Shown in pieces: positions 28,787 to 42,780 of a DNA stretch of 64,000 bases. The stretch comes from Isoetes taiwanensis. Taxonomy: Eukaryota > Streptophyta > Lycopodiopsida > Isoetales > Isoetaceae. How positions within the stretch are numbered: the stretch's first letter is position 1; each line of letters begins with the position of its first letter. A program made the translations under genes and the position numbers. Below the pieces are notes generated by a model. It saw nothing but the letters and a program-made list of their open reading frames with translations, was not told the DNA's origin and searched no databases. The stretch is taken from the NCBI GenBank assembly GCA_021234155.1, contig JAJEKV010000054.1, forward strand, positions 3,383,622-3,447,621. Reading direction: 5' to 3'.

Positions 28787-31700
28787 CCTTCTTCAAGCTA
28801 AAGCAGATGTAAATTCTATATGTTATTCTTTTTCCTTCTCATATTTGAGCATTGAATTTTCTTACTGCCAGAACTATGCTTATAGTTTATTTGCAGTTAA
28901 TGAAAGTTTTTATGAGGTGATTGCAAAGACATTTTTCAACCAGTTCCATTAAGTAATAAAGTTATAATATATGGCTTTCAATGATTCAGTAAATGTTACA
29001 GATTTTGTATTTTTCTTTTACCTGTCTTCGTTGTTACTGTAAGCAGTTCAGATTCAATACACAGCTATGCCATTCAAATAACAAAAACAAGGCAACTTTT
29101 TATTCTCCACACATTCTGGAAGCAAGAACTTTGTGCAATATTGAGAGCCAATTCATAGTTATATTTCTTGTTTGTAAAACAGGGACTAACAATTTGGTCC
29201 GTTATGTTTGATAAAGTTCTTGAGAACCTAAATGTGATGTTATCCAAGGCCCATATTGCTGAACAATTATATTGTCTCAATGAGGGCAGGATATCAGATG
29301 CAGTGTGTATAGGTCAAATGCTTTCTTGACGTTGTAATTTTCTTTGTACTTTACTTCATTGCCTACATCAATTTTTAGTGTAGTTTTTAGTTTGTTCAGA
29401 GTCTGCACTTCTGAGAAATAACTGTAATCCTAGGGTGCATGCCTGACAAAATCCAGATTAGAGAATAATCATAATTTTTTGGGTTCAAGACACATAGAGG
29501 GCCACGATTTAAGAATCTTGTAGCATATTCCTTGTCCACGGCTGTGGACTTTTGGGATTTGAGGGACCCCTGACTACGATTAGACGGCGTGGATTCCATA
29601 TGAGCCTGGCGGAGGGTGGGGATGCGGTCGCCAGATCTTTGAGGCTCCAAGCCTGTCATCCATTGATGTCTGCTCCAGGGATGGATTTCGGGTAAAGAAT
29701 TTTGCAGAGCTTCCAGGCCCTTTTTTTTGATGGCCGGATTCCAATCCCTTGGCTGCTTTGCACCTTGTAGACAAGCCAACTCTTAGATCGCTAGGTAATT
29801 AGACCAAAGCAACACCAAATGGGCCGGTTTGGACCGGCCAGGGCTTCAGTTTTGGCGTCTCCAGTTTTCCGTCGGGTTCCAACTTCAGAGGGCCCATTAA
29901 TTGGGCTCGAACTGTAAGCCGATCTATAGGGAAGGCGCGAACCTTGAATAATGTATTCTTCCTTTGAGTCTGAAACTTTGTAATGTTGCCATAATCAGTT
30001 ATTTCATGCCAATCTGAACATATCGAAATCCAAGTATCGTGGATACTCGAAGGTCTTTGGAGGAGTCGAAGCAGTTTGCTTATAGTCATAGGATCCTTTA
30101 CTGGATCTGTTGTGCTGTTAATTTATGGATTGGATTCTGGAAGGAGAAGGCAGTACTGGCGCTTGCGCAACTACCGTGGTATGGAACTGGCGAGTGCCAA
30201 AGGTGGTATTTAGTTTAGTCAGAAGTATATTGTATGATGCTATTGTTAAGTGACCTCTGCTCGATGTTTAATCTTCACTTGTACACTTGAAACTGGCATT
30301 GGTTCAATTTCTTGTGCAGAGTGTCAGGAAGTGGGATGTTTCTATCCACCTTTGAAATGAAATTCTTGTGAAGGGACAGTTTCCCAGATGTTAAAGGTAC
30401 TGTGGGAAAAACTTTTATACTCAAAGCTTGTCTTTTAACAAATAGATGTGCCTATGCTTATATCAATGGGCTGATGAGTACACATCTGGATTCCACAATC
30501 CAAGGGCCATTTTTCCAGTGGATCAACATCATGTCACAAATTGCAGAAGCAAAGAAGCAGTTATGGCTACAATTCCTAGCAGTTCCACATCAGAGCCACA
30601 TAGGATATGTTGGGCAAGCAAGTTATTGTAATAGATCGGGAGAGTCTTTCGATGGTCAATGACATGCTGGAGAAAGAAATGCGGTGGATTGTTAGACCTA
30701 CTAACAATTGAGGAAATTTTGCCGCAGTTATTATATGCAATGGCATTACTCCCAATCTTTTCTCTACTACGCGGTTTGGGATGAGTCAATCAAGTGGCAA
30801 CAAAATGAGAGGGAAACGTCACGAATTCATATTGTTCTTGCTGCAAAACAAGAAGAAGTAAGGATAATTTACAATGCATGAGTTTTCTTCCTATATAAGA
30901 TTCCTTTTTATGCCTTCACGCCAGTATTTTACCTTCACAAAATCCAGAATTAATCCTTCCAGACTTTTAATGTTGTTATACTATTAAGAGCTTGTGCAAT
31001 CACATCTGTAGGTTGTTAATATTATCATATTTGAATGATCCAAGTGTATTAATCTTATTGTCACATTATCAATACTTTGTGCAATCACATTTTTATGTCG
31101 TTTTTCTATTGAGAGTTTGTTCAATCATCTGAAGTAATCTGTGTCGTTAAGTAGACAAGGAGTCAATTTTTATTGCAATCCCAAATTGCTTGGAAGATGC
31201 ATATGACATCTTATTTTTAAATAACTCTTAGTACCTGGCAATCAGATTACCAACACCAAGGACGTGAAATCTAAAACCGATGAGTACACTGCAAGCATGC
31301 AAGAACAGACTGGAACTGGTGCAATTCTTAGTCATGCTGGCTTTTGCGAAGTTGTTGCTAGTTTTCTAAACCCGTTATGTTATCAGACTACACGTTTTAC
31401 AACATTCGTCCATTTTTAAAACACCCTCCCCCCCGCCACAATCACGAAGTATCTTCTCCTCTTCCCCACTCAACGTACTCACTCTATTTTTGATACTCCT
31501 TCACCTCTCCAGGAACTACACGAATCGTTGCCCTATAGTGTAGATTCTGCGGACTGGCCCTTCTTTAACAGAAAGGGCTTCTGAGGAAGACCTTCAAGTT
31601 CTGAAGAGAAAGTCGAGAACATTATTTGCTGACAGACCTGGCACTTCCGTTGAGGGCTTGACAAGGTTGATGACCCCGTGTTTGAAGACGTGAAGTTTTG

Positions 31701-34700
31701 TTCTCTCGAAGACCTACCAGGCTATTTAATCGCCGTAATAAAAGTCCCGCAGCATGAAAAACCCATACATCAAAATTTGAAAAGATTTAAGAGGGATTCC
31801 ACAAAGAAAAGCTTTTAGAACTGTTATTGCATCCTTGATGGGGTTATCTTACATGAGAAAGATGGAGGTAGTTGAATTAATTGTATGAAAAAAAATGCTT
31901 ATAGGCCTTCACATTTCGTCTTTAAGGCACATAAGACAATGGTTTTGTCAATGTAAAAGGTGATCAAGAGTTGTACTTGGCAGTTTGTAAGTATGGAAGA
32001 TGGAGACAATTTTTCATACTATGTTTTGAGCAACACAAATGTGCCAACTTTTTTTAAAAGAATACATGCCATTGGAAGTCGCCGTGATGTCAAGAGTGCA
32101 AAAGAGGTTAGACATGGAATAGTTTGCATTGATGACTATTCACAGGATAAGAAAAAAGTTGTTTAGATGTATTGCCTAGAAGCAAAGCTTGGTAGGTTTC
32201 TTTGACTCAAAAAGCGGAGCGACTTCCAAACAATTCTCCAGATATCATGGGACAGACGGTATACTAAGAAGGAAGTCTACAAGCATGTACAAGGATCTTT
32301 TCCGTTGTTCAAGTCTTAAGTTCATATCCTATTCCTACTTCTTGAGGTTGTGGAAGCAAGAATTTAATCTTGTTAGGATTACATGTCAAGAGGCATAGAT
32401 TTTGGTGTGTGTAGTAGCTGCTCCACATTAAAGGAAAACGATCAATGGCAAGGGATATTCTTTAAAAAAAGTCCCTTTCTCTATGTAATCCCTTTTCGAT
32501 AGCATTTGTTAGAGACATTGTCTTATCATGGGCATAAAGACGACTATTTAGTCTTGAGTTTGTCTATGATTACATGATAGCGTGGTCTTTTCAATCTTGT
32601 AGTAATTTGAGATATTTATAGTCTCTTCAATCTTCAAGAATGACAATTCCCCTATATAAAAGTTTTTTATGCGCCAAATAGCACGGCTACAAAAGCTTTA
32701 GGGCAATTCTGTGGAACCTTATTTTGTTTCAAAGGTTTCGACAAGCTTTGCCTATGCGGCGATATAGCACGGCTACAAAAGCTTTCCTTAGGTGTTGCAA
32801 TGGAGCCTTACTATTGCTTCAAGGTACCGACTAATGTCCTTAATTGCAGATCGATAACTCAAGAGTTGCAAGTTCAAGAGAGGCTCAAGCCTTGAGAGAA
32901 AGAAGCTAGCAAAACATAGAAAGAAATCTTTGAGAGGCCACTCGAATATATAAGGAATGGTGGTAGACGGCATGGATTAAAAAGATATGGAGTTAGACAA
33001 TACTCTTTGCGTCATGGTGATGCCAAGTCCCGCTATCCATAAGTTGAATAATTTGACATTTCAACATCATTTAAAGTTTTTCTCAAGGATGGTAAAGCAC
33101 AACTTCAAGGGAAGTACTTTGTCACCTCCCAAACCCCACAATGATAGCAGGCCTACAATATTTAAAATATGTTCTCGAAACTAAAGGTGATGAGAAGGGC
33201 TATTCAAGAGCCACCCGAAAAGTGCCATAGACTAGAAGAAAAGAACAAGGACAAAAATCCCTTCGTCTCAATATGCCAAAGATGGAGAAAAGTATAAGGT
33301 CGGGTTTAAGGGTACTTCGATGAGGAGGACAAAGTTTCGGTGGGAGAATTTCTTTTCAATAATCATGGGATGTAACTAAATCCCTCAACAAAGATCTCTT
33401 CGGAAGTTGCTTTTTGTTGGCAATGTACTCAAGTTCATCCCCTTGTTGAGGTCCAACAAGGAATTGCAAAGGGTTGTGTTCGCAAAGATTAAAGTCAACA
33501 AGGAACACGATCGTGTAATGTACTCATAGTAGGCGTGCCTTGAAAAGAATCAAGGCCAAACAAGTCAGAAAAACTTGCAGATTTGAGTAAGGGGATGCTT
33601 ATAGCCTGTGATTAAAGAATTGATGATGACCTCAAGACTATGCTAACGGATTTAAACGCGGGTTAAAGACATTGTAACTCAAAGACAATCTCCCTTAAGA
33701 ACTAAAAGTTCACCGTGGGTGCGCCACTAAGGATACAGATCCTTTTGTTGGTCGGTATGATCCCCGTGATAATTCCTTTCAAGAAGGGCGAACTCGATGA
33801 ATAAGAATCACATGGACAATCCGACCCTGGAACGAAACTCAAGCAATGGCTTATGATTTTACACTCAAGGTTGATAACGGGCTACGTCGACTTTGGTTAA
33901 TCCCATCAAGTCTTTCCGCGAAGATAGTTGTCAACGAAGCTTACGTGATGAGGACAACCACACCCGATAGTTATATCTCTTCGACCACTTCAAGTGACAA
34001 TGAGGAGAGTGGCAACGAGGACGGGTGGACTTAGTCGAAGGAGTTGACGAAAGTATAACGACATTCCTAATCCCCGCTCTTCTCAAAGAATTGATTAAAC
34101 TTCTTGTATAATCTAAATGTGGGCACATCGTTACCTCCTAGTTTTGGCTAGAGTTTTTTGTACATGTTGAAGGCCTTTGCCAAGCCCGCATAGCTTCTTC
34201 CAAGTTTATCCATGTTTTTCCATGTCTTGTATAAGCGCCAAATGCTATCAGACATGTTAGTTATGTCTTGTATGAAGGACATTTGCCTAAATGCGCCAAG
34301 ATAGCACCTTGTGGTTCTTCTTGAGTAATAACAAATAGATACGCCTAGTTTTGCCAATCTTGCTTTCATTTTTTGTCAAGATTCTAATGGTTCTTTAATT
34401 TTGTTAGTTTTCTTGTATTTCCTAGATTTTCCTAAAAGGTGACTCCAATTTTACAGCTTGTTTGGGTGTCTAGAATTCACAAAACAACAAAAGTTTTCTA
34501 ATTTTGGACCAAAAAAGGGGTGTCACAAATCAAAATTGAGGGCTATTTTTTCAATTGACCTCCCATAAGTGGCAATTTTTAGATTTTTTTAGGGAATCTT
34601 TGAAAGATTCCTTTTTGTGGTGCAAACGCAGGTCATTAGTGCATTTGCTAGGTCACCTTGTTCTATGCGAGGTGGTGGTGTAGTGGCAAGAAATGTTGCA

Positions 34701-35040
34701 GTGAAACATTGCAACAAAACGTATCAAGGCCATCCTTCCTTGTCATTGCCCCACAATGATAGCATTGTCCCCACAAACATTTCAACACACACTTCTTAGA
34801 AAGGCATATACTATTGGCATTCGAAGAATCACCTACTATGGTAGAATTCTAATTAGAGTGTCTACATACTCTTTGTCTCAACATGCCATCAATGGCAAAA
34901 ATAGTCCACTGACTCAAGGGATGGATGGTGAATAGGAAAGTTCCAAGAGTTTCTTAAGAAAAGCTTTTATGCCATTCAATAAAAATATTCCCACCCCAAT
35001 GTGCGTAGTGAGATTAAGAATTGAGATTGAGAGTAGCTGC
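28787..35040. other. no recognised gene
   Basis: AT-rich sequence. Around 32680 and 32766 the phrase ATAGCACGGCTACAAAAGCT occurs twice, 85 bp apart. A phrase CCCCACAATGATAGCA recurs near 33135 and 34750, suggesting an old dispersed repeat. Frames at 31640-31880 and 33846-34034 were not recognised. Confidence 0.5.
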
Positions 35041-35045
35041 AATTA

Positions 35046-35998
35046 TCATAGTTCCTTTGTGTACCGTTCATCCCATTTTCCACCCATTTTTGGGTAGAAG
35101 ACTGCATTTAAGAGCCCAAAGTAGCTCAAGAGTAACATCTGGCCACTCTTTTCTATCTCTTTGCTCTCTTCTTGTGTAAAAATAATAGTTATCAGCTGCA
35201 AGGCAGATTCAGGTGAAGAAATACCCAGACCATCTGCATGAAGGATCTCAAGATACCTGAGTTTAATGTTCAAGACCTCTTCTTCGATACTCCCAAGCTG
35301 TTGTTTATACACAAAACGCATGTAGAAGTATTAGTATGTATGTTATGGGCTCAGAATCCTTGAGAGCCATAACTATTTGCGACCATGGGAATGTTTCAGA
35401 ATCATCATGTAGTTTTGCTTCCAGCAAACTCTTGGCAATGAGACCAAGCTTATCAATCACAGAGGTCCAACATTAAATAACACAGGACTATAAATGAGTT
35501 TTATCTTTAAAAAAAAAAGAATCCCACAGACACCTTCTCATACTCATAATACGTCTTCAACCAACAAATCTCATTAAAACAAACTGTAATTACACACAGT
35601 TTCACTACAAAAACCATCCTCACGTTTACTTGATTACAGAATTTCAATGCCTCGTTCAGCAATCGATTCTGAGTTGAGAAAACAACATTCCTTAGATATT
35701 CAACAAAAGCACCATCGTATTTAAAAACGGTAGGAAATGCGCTCTTAGAAGGACTCGCCAAAGGCCTAAACGCTAGAGTTGCACATGTGGTGACAAGGTA
35801 CGAGAATTCGACACAATGCAATGTGTTATGCTCTTGAACAATGCCACTGGCCTTGCTCCAGACAAATACAAAGTCTTTAGGCGCTCGAATAAAGACCTCT
35901 TTCAACGAAAAAAAATATGTGGTCGGATGCATTAGTCCTTGTTTTGAATTGCACCATCTCGCATCACGCAGCAAAGGCTCACTCCTTGTCTCATCCAA
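35046..35998 (-). pseudogene. unidentified plant gene fragment
   Basis: Two minus-strand frames (35998-35507, 163 residues; 35321-35046, 91 residues) have protein-like composition. Examples are SLKEVFIRAPKDFVFVWSKA, EFSYLVTTCATLAFRPLA, EEEVLNIKLRYLEILHADGL and GLLNAVFYPKMGGKWDE. Between them lies a short frame with LLEAKLHDDSETFPWSQIVM. They may be exons of one helical-repeat protein. Family not recognised; status uncertain. Confidence 0.3.
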
Positions 35999-35999
35999 G

Positions 36000-38900
36000 A
36001 AGATAATCTAAGCCATAATACTACCATTGGCAACAAAATGACATGGCGTATCTAACGTTTGCTATATTCAATCCTCGTGTAGGCAACAATTTCAACACTA
36101 TCTGCTCACTTGAAACAAAACAAATTTCTGTCTGAGGCAAAATTTGTATCACACCCTCGTAGTCCCCATACTGAAAGGAACGATCAATAGGCATAATGCC
36201 ATGGTTCTTGATATCTAACTAAGTTCTGGGCTTAAGGAACCATTGTGCACGGCAGAATCCTGACCACTATGGTTTCACATGCATATTGATCTACCACATC
36301 TGCCATCACAACACATTCCTTGCAGGAGCCCGTCCACTTTGTAGGTCTATATTGCACAAGCATTGGAGACAGATTTCAATCTGGATTCCTCTAAGGAGAT
36401 ACAGGATCAAGAATTTGGGACCAGATTAAGCACAATATCTGTAAGATGGAAGATCCAGTAGCTTACATCTTTGATTGAACATGTGCGGAGCTGGGTGGCA
36501 TTCCTGGAGTTAGCTTGCCATTTTTTGTTTAGCAGTCAACGACTTGCCATTGAGAAGGAAGACGCAATACTTCAAAGGTGAAGACTTAGTCAAGCCTGAG
36601 GTCCAATACTTTTCGATCCCACTGACACTCTATGAGATATGGTGCCTTTCCACTTGGCCAAAACTTTGTATCTCGCATTGCACAACCATAGTTGATGATT
36701 GACCACCAGTAAATATGGTCCTCCCTCTACCATCACCCAATCTTCATCAATTGCTGTTGAATATGGCCACGCATCCTCCACTACCACCACCTATGGCCTC
36801 TTTGCTCCTCTAGTGCCTAAGAAAAAAATTTACCTCCTCTAAAAAAATGTGCTGGAGCTGTTCGGCATAATCATCCAACTCGCTTGTCACTAGGGGGTTA
36901 TTTTTAGAGGGAGGGCTTACGAATATCAATGCCTTCAACTTTCTTGCATTTCCACCTTTCTATCAATTTTAGATTCTCGTCCTCCCCTCCCCTCCCCCTC
37001 CCCCCCCTTCTAATTCCTCCAGTGTTCTCTTCCCTTTGTTCTTTTGTGTTTGGGTCGCCGGTGTTTCGGCAATTTGTTCTTGGGTTATAACTCTTGTACT
37101 TCGGTATGGTGTCGGGGTCTCTTTTCTTTCTTCCGCCTCTTCTTGGCTTCGTTCTGCTCAGCCGTCTGCTTCCGCTTCTTCTTTAGTTCTGTCGAGTCTG
37201 TTGGAGCCTCTATGTTAGGGTAATGTGCCCGAGCCCCACGTAAAGACCTGCAGAGGCACATTTCCCAATGTAAAGTTAGAGGGGGGAGGTAACTTCCTTG
37301 CCAAGTGGGTCCATCGCGACTACAGAAGTCCAAAGATCCCGTTATCAGCCCTGTTGAAACAGAGCAGAGGCAATGCCAGAGGAGAGGAAGCGAGGGGTAG
37401 GACATTGCTTGTTTTAATCTAGACCTGAAATAGGGGAAAAACACCTCCCCCCTAACTTTACGTTCTGATGCTGGGTCTGTACAAGGGGACTTTGTGTCTG
37501 TTCCTCCTGCGCTGTTTGGTCATTCACGGTCTCCCAAACGGGATCTAGTATCTGCTTGGGATGCTCTGTGTTTCGAGGACTCTCGGCCTGCTCTTCTTCC
37601 CTTCGATTCTAGACCATCCATTCAGCTCGTCTTTGTTGGACGACGGCTTCTTTTGCACTTGCCCGGTTTTGATATCTTCCCATTTGAGCAGTTTGCTTGG
37701 TTCTCGCGTGCTTATTCGTCCCAATTGTCTCTGGATCGTCTAGAAATTGTCTCAGAAGTGGGAGCAGCTTCGCGAAAGGAAAAATCCCATCCATCCCTTG
37801 TTTTTTTGAGGTTATGTATAGATCGGGTTGGAATGTGTGCCCCTTTTATTAAATTCTTTTCGATGCCAATTTTCTTGTTTGATGGTTCTCTTTTGTTCAG
37901 TTGTCGTTGATGTGCATGAGCTTGGAGTCTAGGGTCAGTCTTTGGTCTTGCACGTCAATTCCTTGGATGTCTGGTGCTTGCATAGGTCATGTTAAGATAC
38001 GTTGCTTAGGTTGTTTGTTAGGTTTCTAGTTGGTAGCTAAGAGGTAGGTCTTTTATAACATATGCTTTTTGGTTGCTCTTCTTGTTTTAGGCTCGTAAGT
38101 GTCCCTTAAATTCGTGTTTTTAAACATGTCATCTTGTTTTGTTGGAAAGGAGTTCTTGCTTTCCTTTAAGTTGTATAAAGTTGGAAATCTAAGGTCTTGG
38201 GTCTTATGTTCCTAGATATTAAAAGCTAGCCTAGATGCTTTAGGTGTCCCTTGGATTGTGTTGTTTTGGTTTGGTTTTATAAGGCTTTGTTGGTTTTTTT
38301 AATGCGTTTTGAGTCTAGGGTTTGTTATCATGCTTCCTAAGTTCAGTACAACCTAGCCTAGATGGTTTTTTGTATTTTTTATATGGCCAGTCCTTGTTCT
38401 TATACCATGTTCTCCTGTTTTCCAGTTTGTTGCATAGGTTGGTTTGTTTGGACATGGTTTCGTGAATCTTGTCGGATTGTTAGGCCATAAAGGTTAGGTT
38501 TTTTTTGTTGTGGGGGGCATTTTGGTTTTGCTTGTGTTTCACTTTGAGGCAGGTTTGAGTTGAGGGAATTCCCATGAAGGTTGTTGGTTCTAAGGGTTTT
38601 TTGAATGCCGGTATTCCATCCAATTTTCCATGTTGCATGGATTTCTTAATTGTTTTCTTTGTTATTTTTTGTTGGATATAGTTGTTCCGGCCCTACGAGG
38701 TTGCTTAAGGCCCATGCATTGATAGGCTTGATGTTATTGAAGACCGAGATATGGCTTTTCATTCGTCTTGGATTAGGCAAGTATGGTTTATATAATGTTT
38801 GATGCTTGTATTGTGCAATTTGGGAGCATTATAATACAACGATCTTTTGGATGTTCTACGTGGGGACCTGAACTCATTGTACACAATTTTATCTTACATA

Positions 38901-41900
38901 TCGGGTTGTCTAACTCGGGGTTGTGTTTGTTGTTTCACTCATTTGGGGTTCATCATTTTGTTGCCCTCTTCACTCATCTGGGATTCATCAGTTTGTTCCC
39001 CTATGGTTCAGCTCATTTTTTATTCAGCTCAATAGAACACCACTTCGCTGATGATGTTATTATGCATAACGACCTTTCCCTAGAACGTGTTAAGCATGGA
39101 AAACAATAATCTTAGTCCCTAACTAGTTAGGTGCATAATACATTTGTCGACTAAATGCTACAAAACCGATTTTAACATGATGTCTTGCATGATAGGCCAT
39201 TCTGAATGTGCCATCGCAAGAATATTAAGTTGTATAAGAGATGGCTTTAATTATACATCCAACAAAGGATGAAGCCCTTCTGAAACCAAGGATGGAGCCC
39301 ATGTCATTTGCAACCATGTTTTATAAGGCTTTATCTTCTAACTTGGCCTTGCTATGGGATGAACGGATAATGACAAAGCGAATGTAGCAAGTTAGACATG
39401 GTTGGTCTAAAAGGGTCGATTCAAAATATATCTTCTTACATTTTTTTTATAGGGTTGCCTTTGTATTTTCTGATGATTGATAAAATTTTAGAAGTGAGTA
39501 TGAGATTGATTCCACTCAGTCAAAATTATACTGCTTTATTGCATGACACTATACAGACACAACATATGTTGCTTGCCTTTTAATTATTTTTGGAGCATCT
39601 TTTATGCTCCTGTTCATTACATTCATTACAGTAAAGACAAAAAACAAAGAAATTACAACATTTGTCATGCTTAATATATTTGGCCATATGTCCATCCAAT
39701 ATGATGTCAGATAAAAGTCACACCCATAAGTTCTAAACAGAGACGTGGCCCATAGTATGCTAAAACCTTTGTCCTTGCTCATGGCATGCTAGATAGTTGC
39801 CTCCGTTTGATTTTTATTGCTGCTAACACAAATGATACTATGTCTCAAAACATAACTAGGGTTCATCATAATGATATGCAAGAGTCAGGATATGCATAAA
39901 TAAGGGTCAAAGCATAAGACACAGAGATGACGTGCCTCAAGACATCAGTTAAAGCTATGCTTCTCTGACATGGGCTAAAAGTGGCCTTTGGGATGCACGA
40001 AGCAATGAAACCAAGCTAATGACTGCATATATCTAATTTAACATCTGAGAGTACCATTGGTCAGAGAGAGTAGGGCTGATATATACATAATAATGCCGCA
40101 CCAGGAACTCCATCACTAATTGTAAAACAAACTGTCATGAGACCTTTATGATCTCCAAATGCCTGAAGACCTAGTTTATGTGAAAAGAATATAGATTGCA
40201 CATATTCCCATCTGCTTGGAAAGATAATAACTTTCCATTTATTCTGTCAAGATCAAGTTGCAAAGGGTGGTGTCATACCTGTGTTTATCTGCATGACATA
40301 AGCATTGAGGCCACTAGAACCAACTTAGAAAAGCATACAGATAACTGCAGCATAAACGATCTGGAAACAATGGCCGCCAGCTTCTAGCTCATAAGAGCTC
40401 AAAATCATTGGTTCCCGTTCACTTTTCTGTATTTCGATTTGAACAGTTCCTTACTCATGTTGTGTAACACTGCAGGTATGACATTTTTTGTAAAGCTGTC
40501 TATGTTTCATTGAAAAATGTTGAAGCACCATCTGTATCAGCAAATGTAAGTTATAGCGGCTCTTTTTTCTAATTTAACCATCTCATCTACGAGCTTTCCT
40601 CTTGTTAGGTACAACGTATTTTTGCATGTAGGGCTATAAGCTTTGCTGCGATAGTTGGAATTAGCAAATTTTTTTTTTTTTTTTTGGGGGCTTTTGGTTG
40701 TTGAACGATGCTAGATATCCTCCTTCTCTTCCACGTAGTTCTAAGAGGTGCAATTTTCAAATCTTGCAATAAGGCACTATGGACGAATTTTGATATTTGG
40801 GTTCTGTCTTCTATGTTTTCTATCTATTCTAGAGAAACTGGATTCAGGAGGAAGGGAGTGAAAATTTTAGTGGCCCCGGCGGGCCATTTGGCCACAAATT
40901 ATAGGTTCAGGCAAAATGCGAAGGCCGGCTTGAGTAGGATGGCTTATATACGAACTACCTGCAGATTCGCCATTTCATGGCACTTTATTGCCAATTACAA
41001 CACGATGTTTGCTAATTGGAGTGGTATCGACTTTGGGGCCAATTTAGTTTCGAGTGAGAATTAGATATGCTTATGGAATGGCCATTTAGGCCACTTGGCT
41101 AAATCCTGTAATCCGTAAGTTCACCAAATCTTAATTCATTAAGGGGCTCCCTCATAAATTTGTCACTTATGGGTGGCCAACATGACTAGAAATTTTTATT
41201 CCTAAATATATCTACCAACTAAGAATAATCATGTTCTTTTGGAAAATCAAAGGTCGAGGCACTTTTTGATCCTCTTTAGAAAGACTCTGGCATCCGATTT
41301 TTTATTCTCCCTACCAGGAATTCAAATTCATACAATATGTAACTTAAACACATTTATATAGGGTAGCGACTTCTTTATGGGCAAATAGCTCTATATTTGA
41401 TAAGAATCTAGCTAAAAATCGCCATTTGAGCTACACATTATTACATATTTGGTTCAAAAATTGCCAATTGGGTTGCATCCACATTAGAAAAAAATAGGAA
41501 AAATGGCCAGTTCAGGCTACACTTTTGGGGGCATATTTTACAAGGAATGGCCAATTCATTATACTTATACAAAATTATAGGTCCCTTAAAATTTTCCCTG
41601 GAAGGGATCCAGTTCAAGCATTTGTAACAGTTGCAGAAGTAGCCAGGATAGGAGCTGAATTCACAAAGGACATGCAAGCACAGGTGAAATGCAACTTAGT
41701 TTATAAATGCAATTTGACTTGCATTACTTAATCTAATCTTTCGAGTACATCCACAGGCTGGTAGGTCCGGTTATTTAAATGATGTTTCATTAGCCCGTCG
41801 GACAATGACCCATAAAAGCTAGAGTAGAAAGTTTGACCAGTCTTGAAAATCGAAAACATGGTAACATCCTCTAACACTCGCCAAGTTCCAGTTATTAACA

Positions 41901-41930
41901 TTGCAAGGCTAAAACTCTTCATAGTTTAGG
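36000..41930. other. no recognised gene
   Basis: Intergenic sequence with C-rich tracts (36980-37010) and the inverted-repeat element at 37270-37461. From 40840 to 41730 words such as GGCCATTTAGGCCACTTGGC recur in degraded form, suggesting an unclassified repeat. Confidence 0.5.
37270..37461. mobile_element. 192-bp element with 19-21-bp inverted ends
   Basis: GTAAAGTTAGAGGGGGGAGG at the left is the near-exact reverse complement of ACCTCCCCCCTAACTTTAC at the right. This is MITE or foldback architecture. No clear target duplication was seen. Confidence 0.5.
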
Positions 41931-41933
41931 ACA

Positions 41934-42780
41934 TTTTGAAGTGATCCAAGCAATCCGAGAAGCTTGTGGGAAATTGAGTTTTTATCAGGTTGGTACCTTG
42001 CCTTACATCAACCTGGCACATTAGACTCATCAAATGTTATGTATTTGCAGCTTATCAATTACGGTACACCTAGACCTGTATTAGCAAGAATGATGCATGC
42101 AATGCATTAATTTTTTGGTTTGCCTTCTGAAAAGAAACTACTACTATTCGAATGATCCATCTAGGATGATAAGTTTTGGAACCAGCTTTTATCCAAATAC
42201 GAGCCGGTCTTAGAATGTCCACTTTATCTGAGACATCCTCCCACCAGCTTCAGAGGAATTGCTACCTCACCAGCCAGCCTGTTATACAAGTAAGTCTTTT
42301 CTTAGTAATGTTTCTATATAGGGGCTGTCAATTTTGTTCTTCACAATTGTTAGGGAGGCTGCATTAGAATATACTCATCACTTGAATAAAGTATCCTCTT
42401 CTCTCTTGGCTGCTATCTCAGTAAGGCAGAAACTTGAGTCAGGTATATAGCCAAGGTTGTTCTGCTTTCAAATCATTATCCTCCTTATCCAAATCCAGAG
42501 CTCACCATTGGAGTGAAGAACCATTAAGATCCAAGAGGTATCACCATTTTGCTCCAGAACCATGTCTTTACTTACAAATCAACCATAAAGAAAAATGGAT
42601 TCCCATAAAACCAAACCAATATCGAATGCTCTATCTATATTTGTGGCTGACCAATTTGAGGTGTGCATTATGTACAGGAGCCTGTGGAAATAATGGACAC
42701 AGAAGCACAAGCAAGATAAGGCCTATGAGATTTGTAAGGGAACCAATGCATGCCTGGGTCTAAAAGTCAAATTGCAGATA
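41934..42780 (+). pseudogene. 2-oxoglutarate/Fe(II) oxygenase remnant
   Basis: Pieces in different frames follow the order of plant 2OG oxygenases. FEVIQAIREACGKLSFYQ (41938-41992) matches the N-terminal DIOX_N helix before the 'VINHGV' strand. AALEYTHHLNKVSSSLLAAI (42359-42420) matches the helix before the core. INHKEKWIPIKPN then NALSIFVADQFEV (42577-42660) match the 'W..V.P....V.N.GD..E' core strands. SKIRPMRF lies near the family's usual 'R.S...F..P' end. The iron-binding HxD is not visible and stops intervene, so it is dead. Confidence 0.55.

Noticed and set aside
40840..41064. Reading frame with repeated GHLA and RFAISWHF words
   Set aside because: Looks like a degraded nucleotide repeat around GGCCATTT; no protein family recognised.
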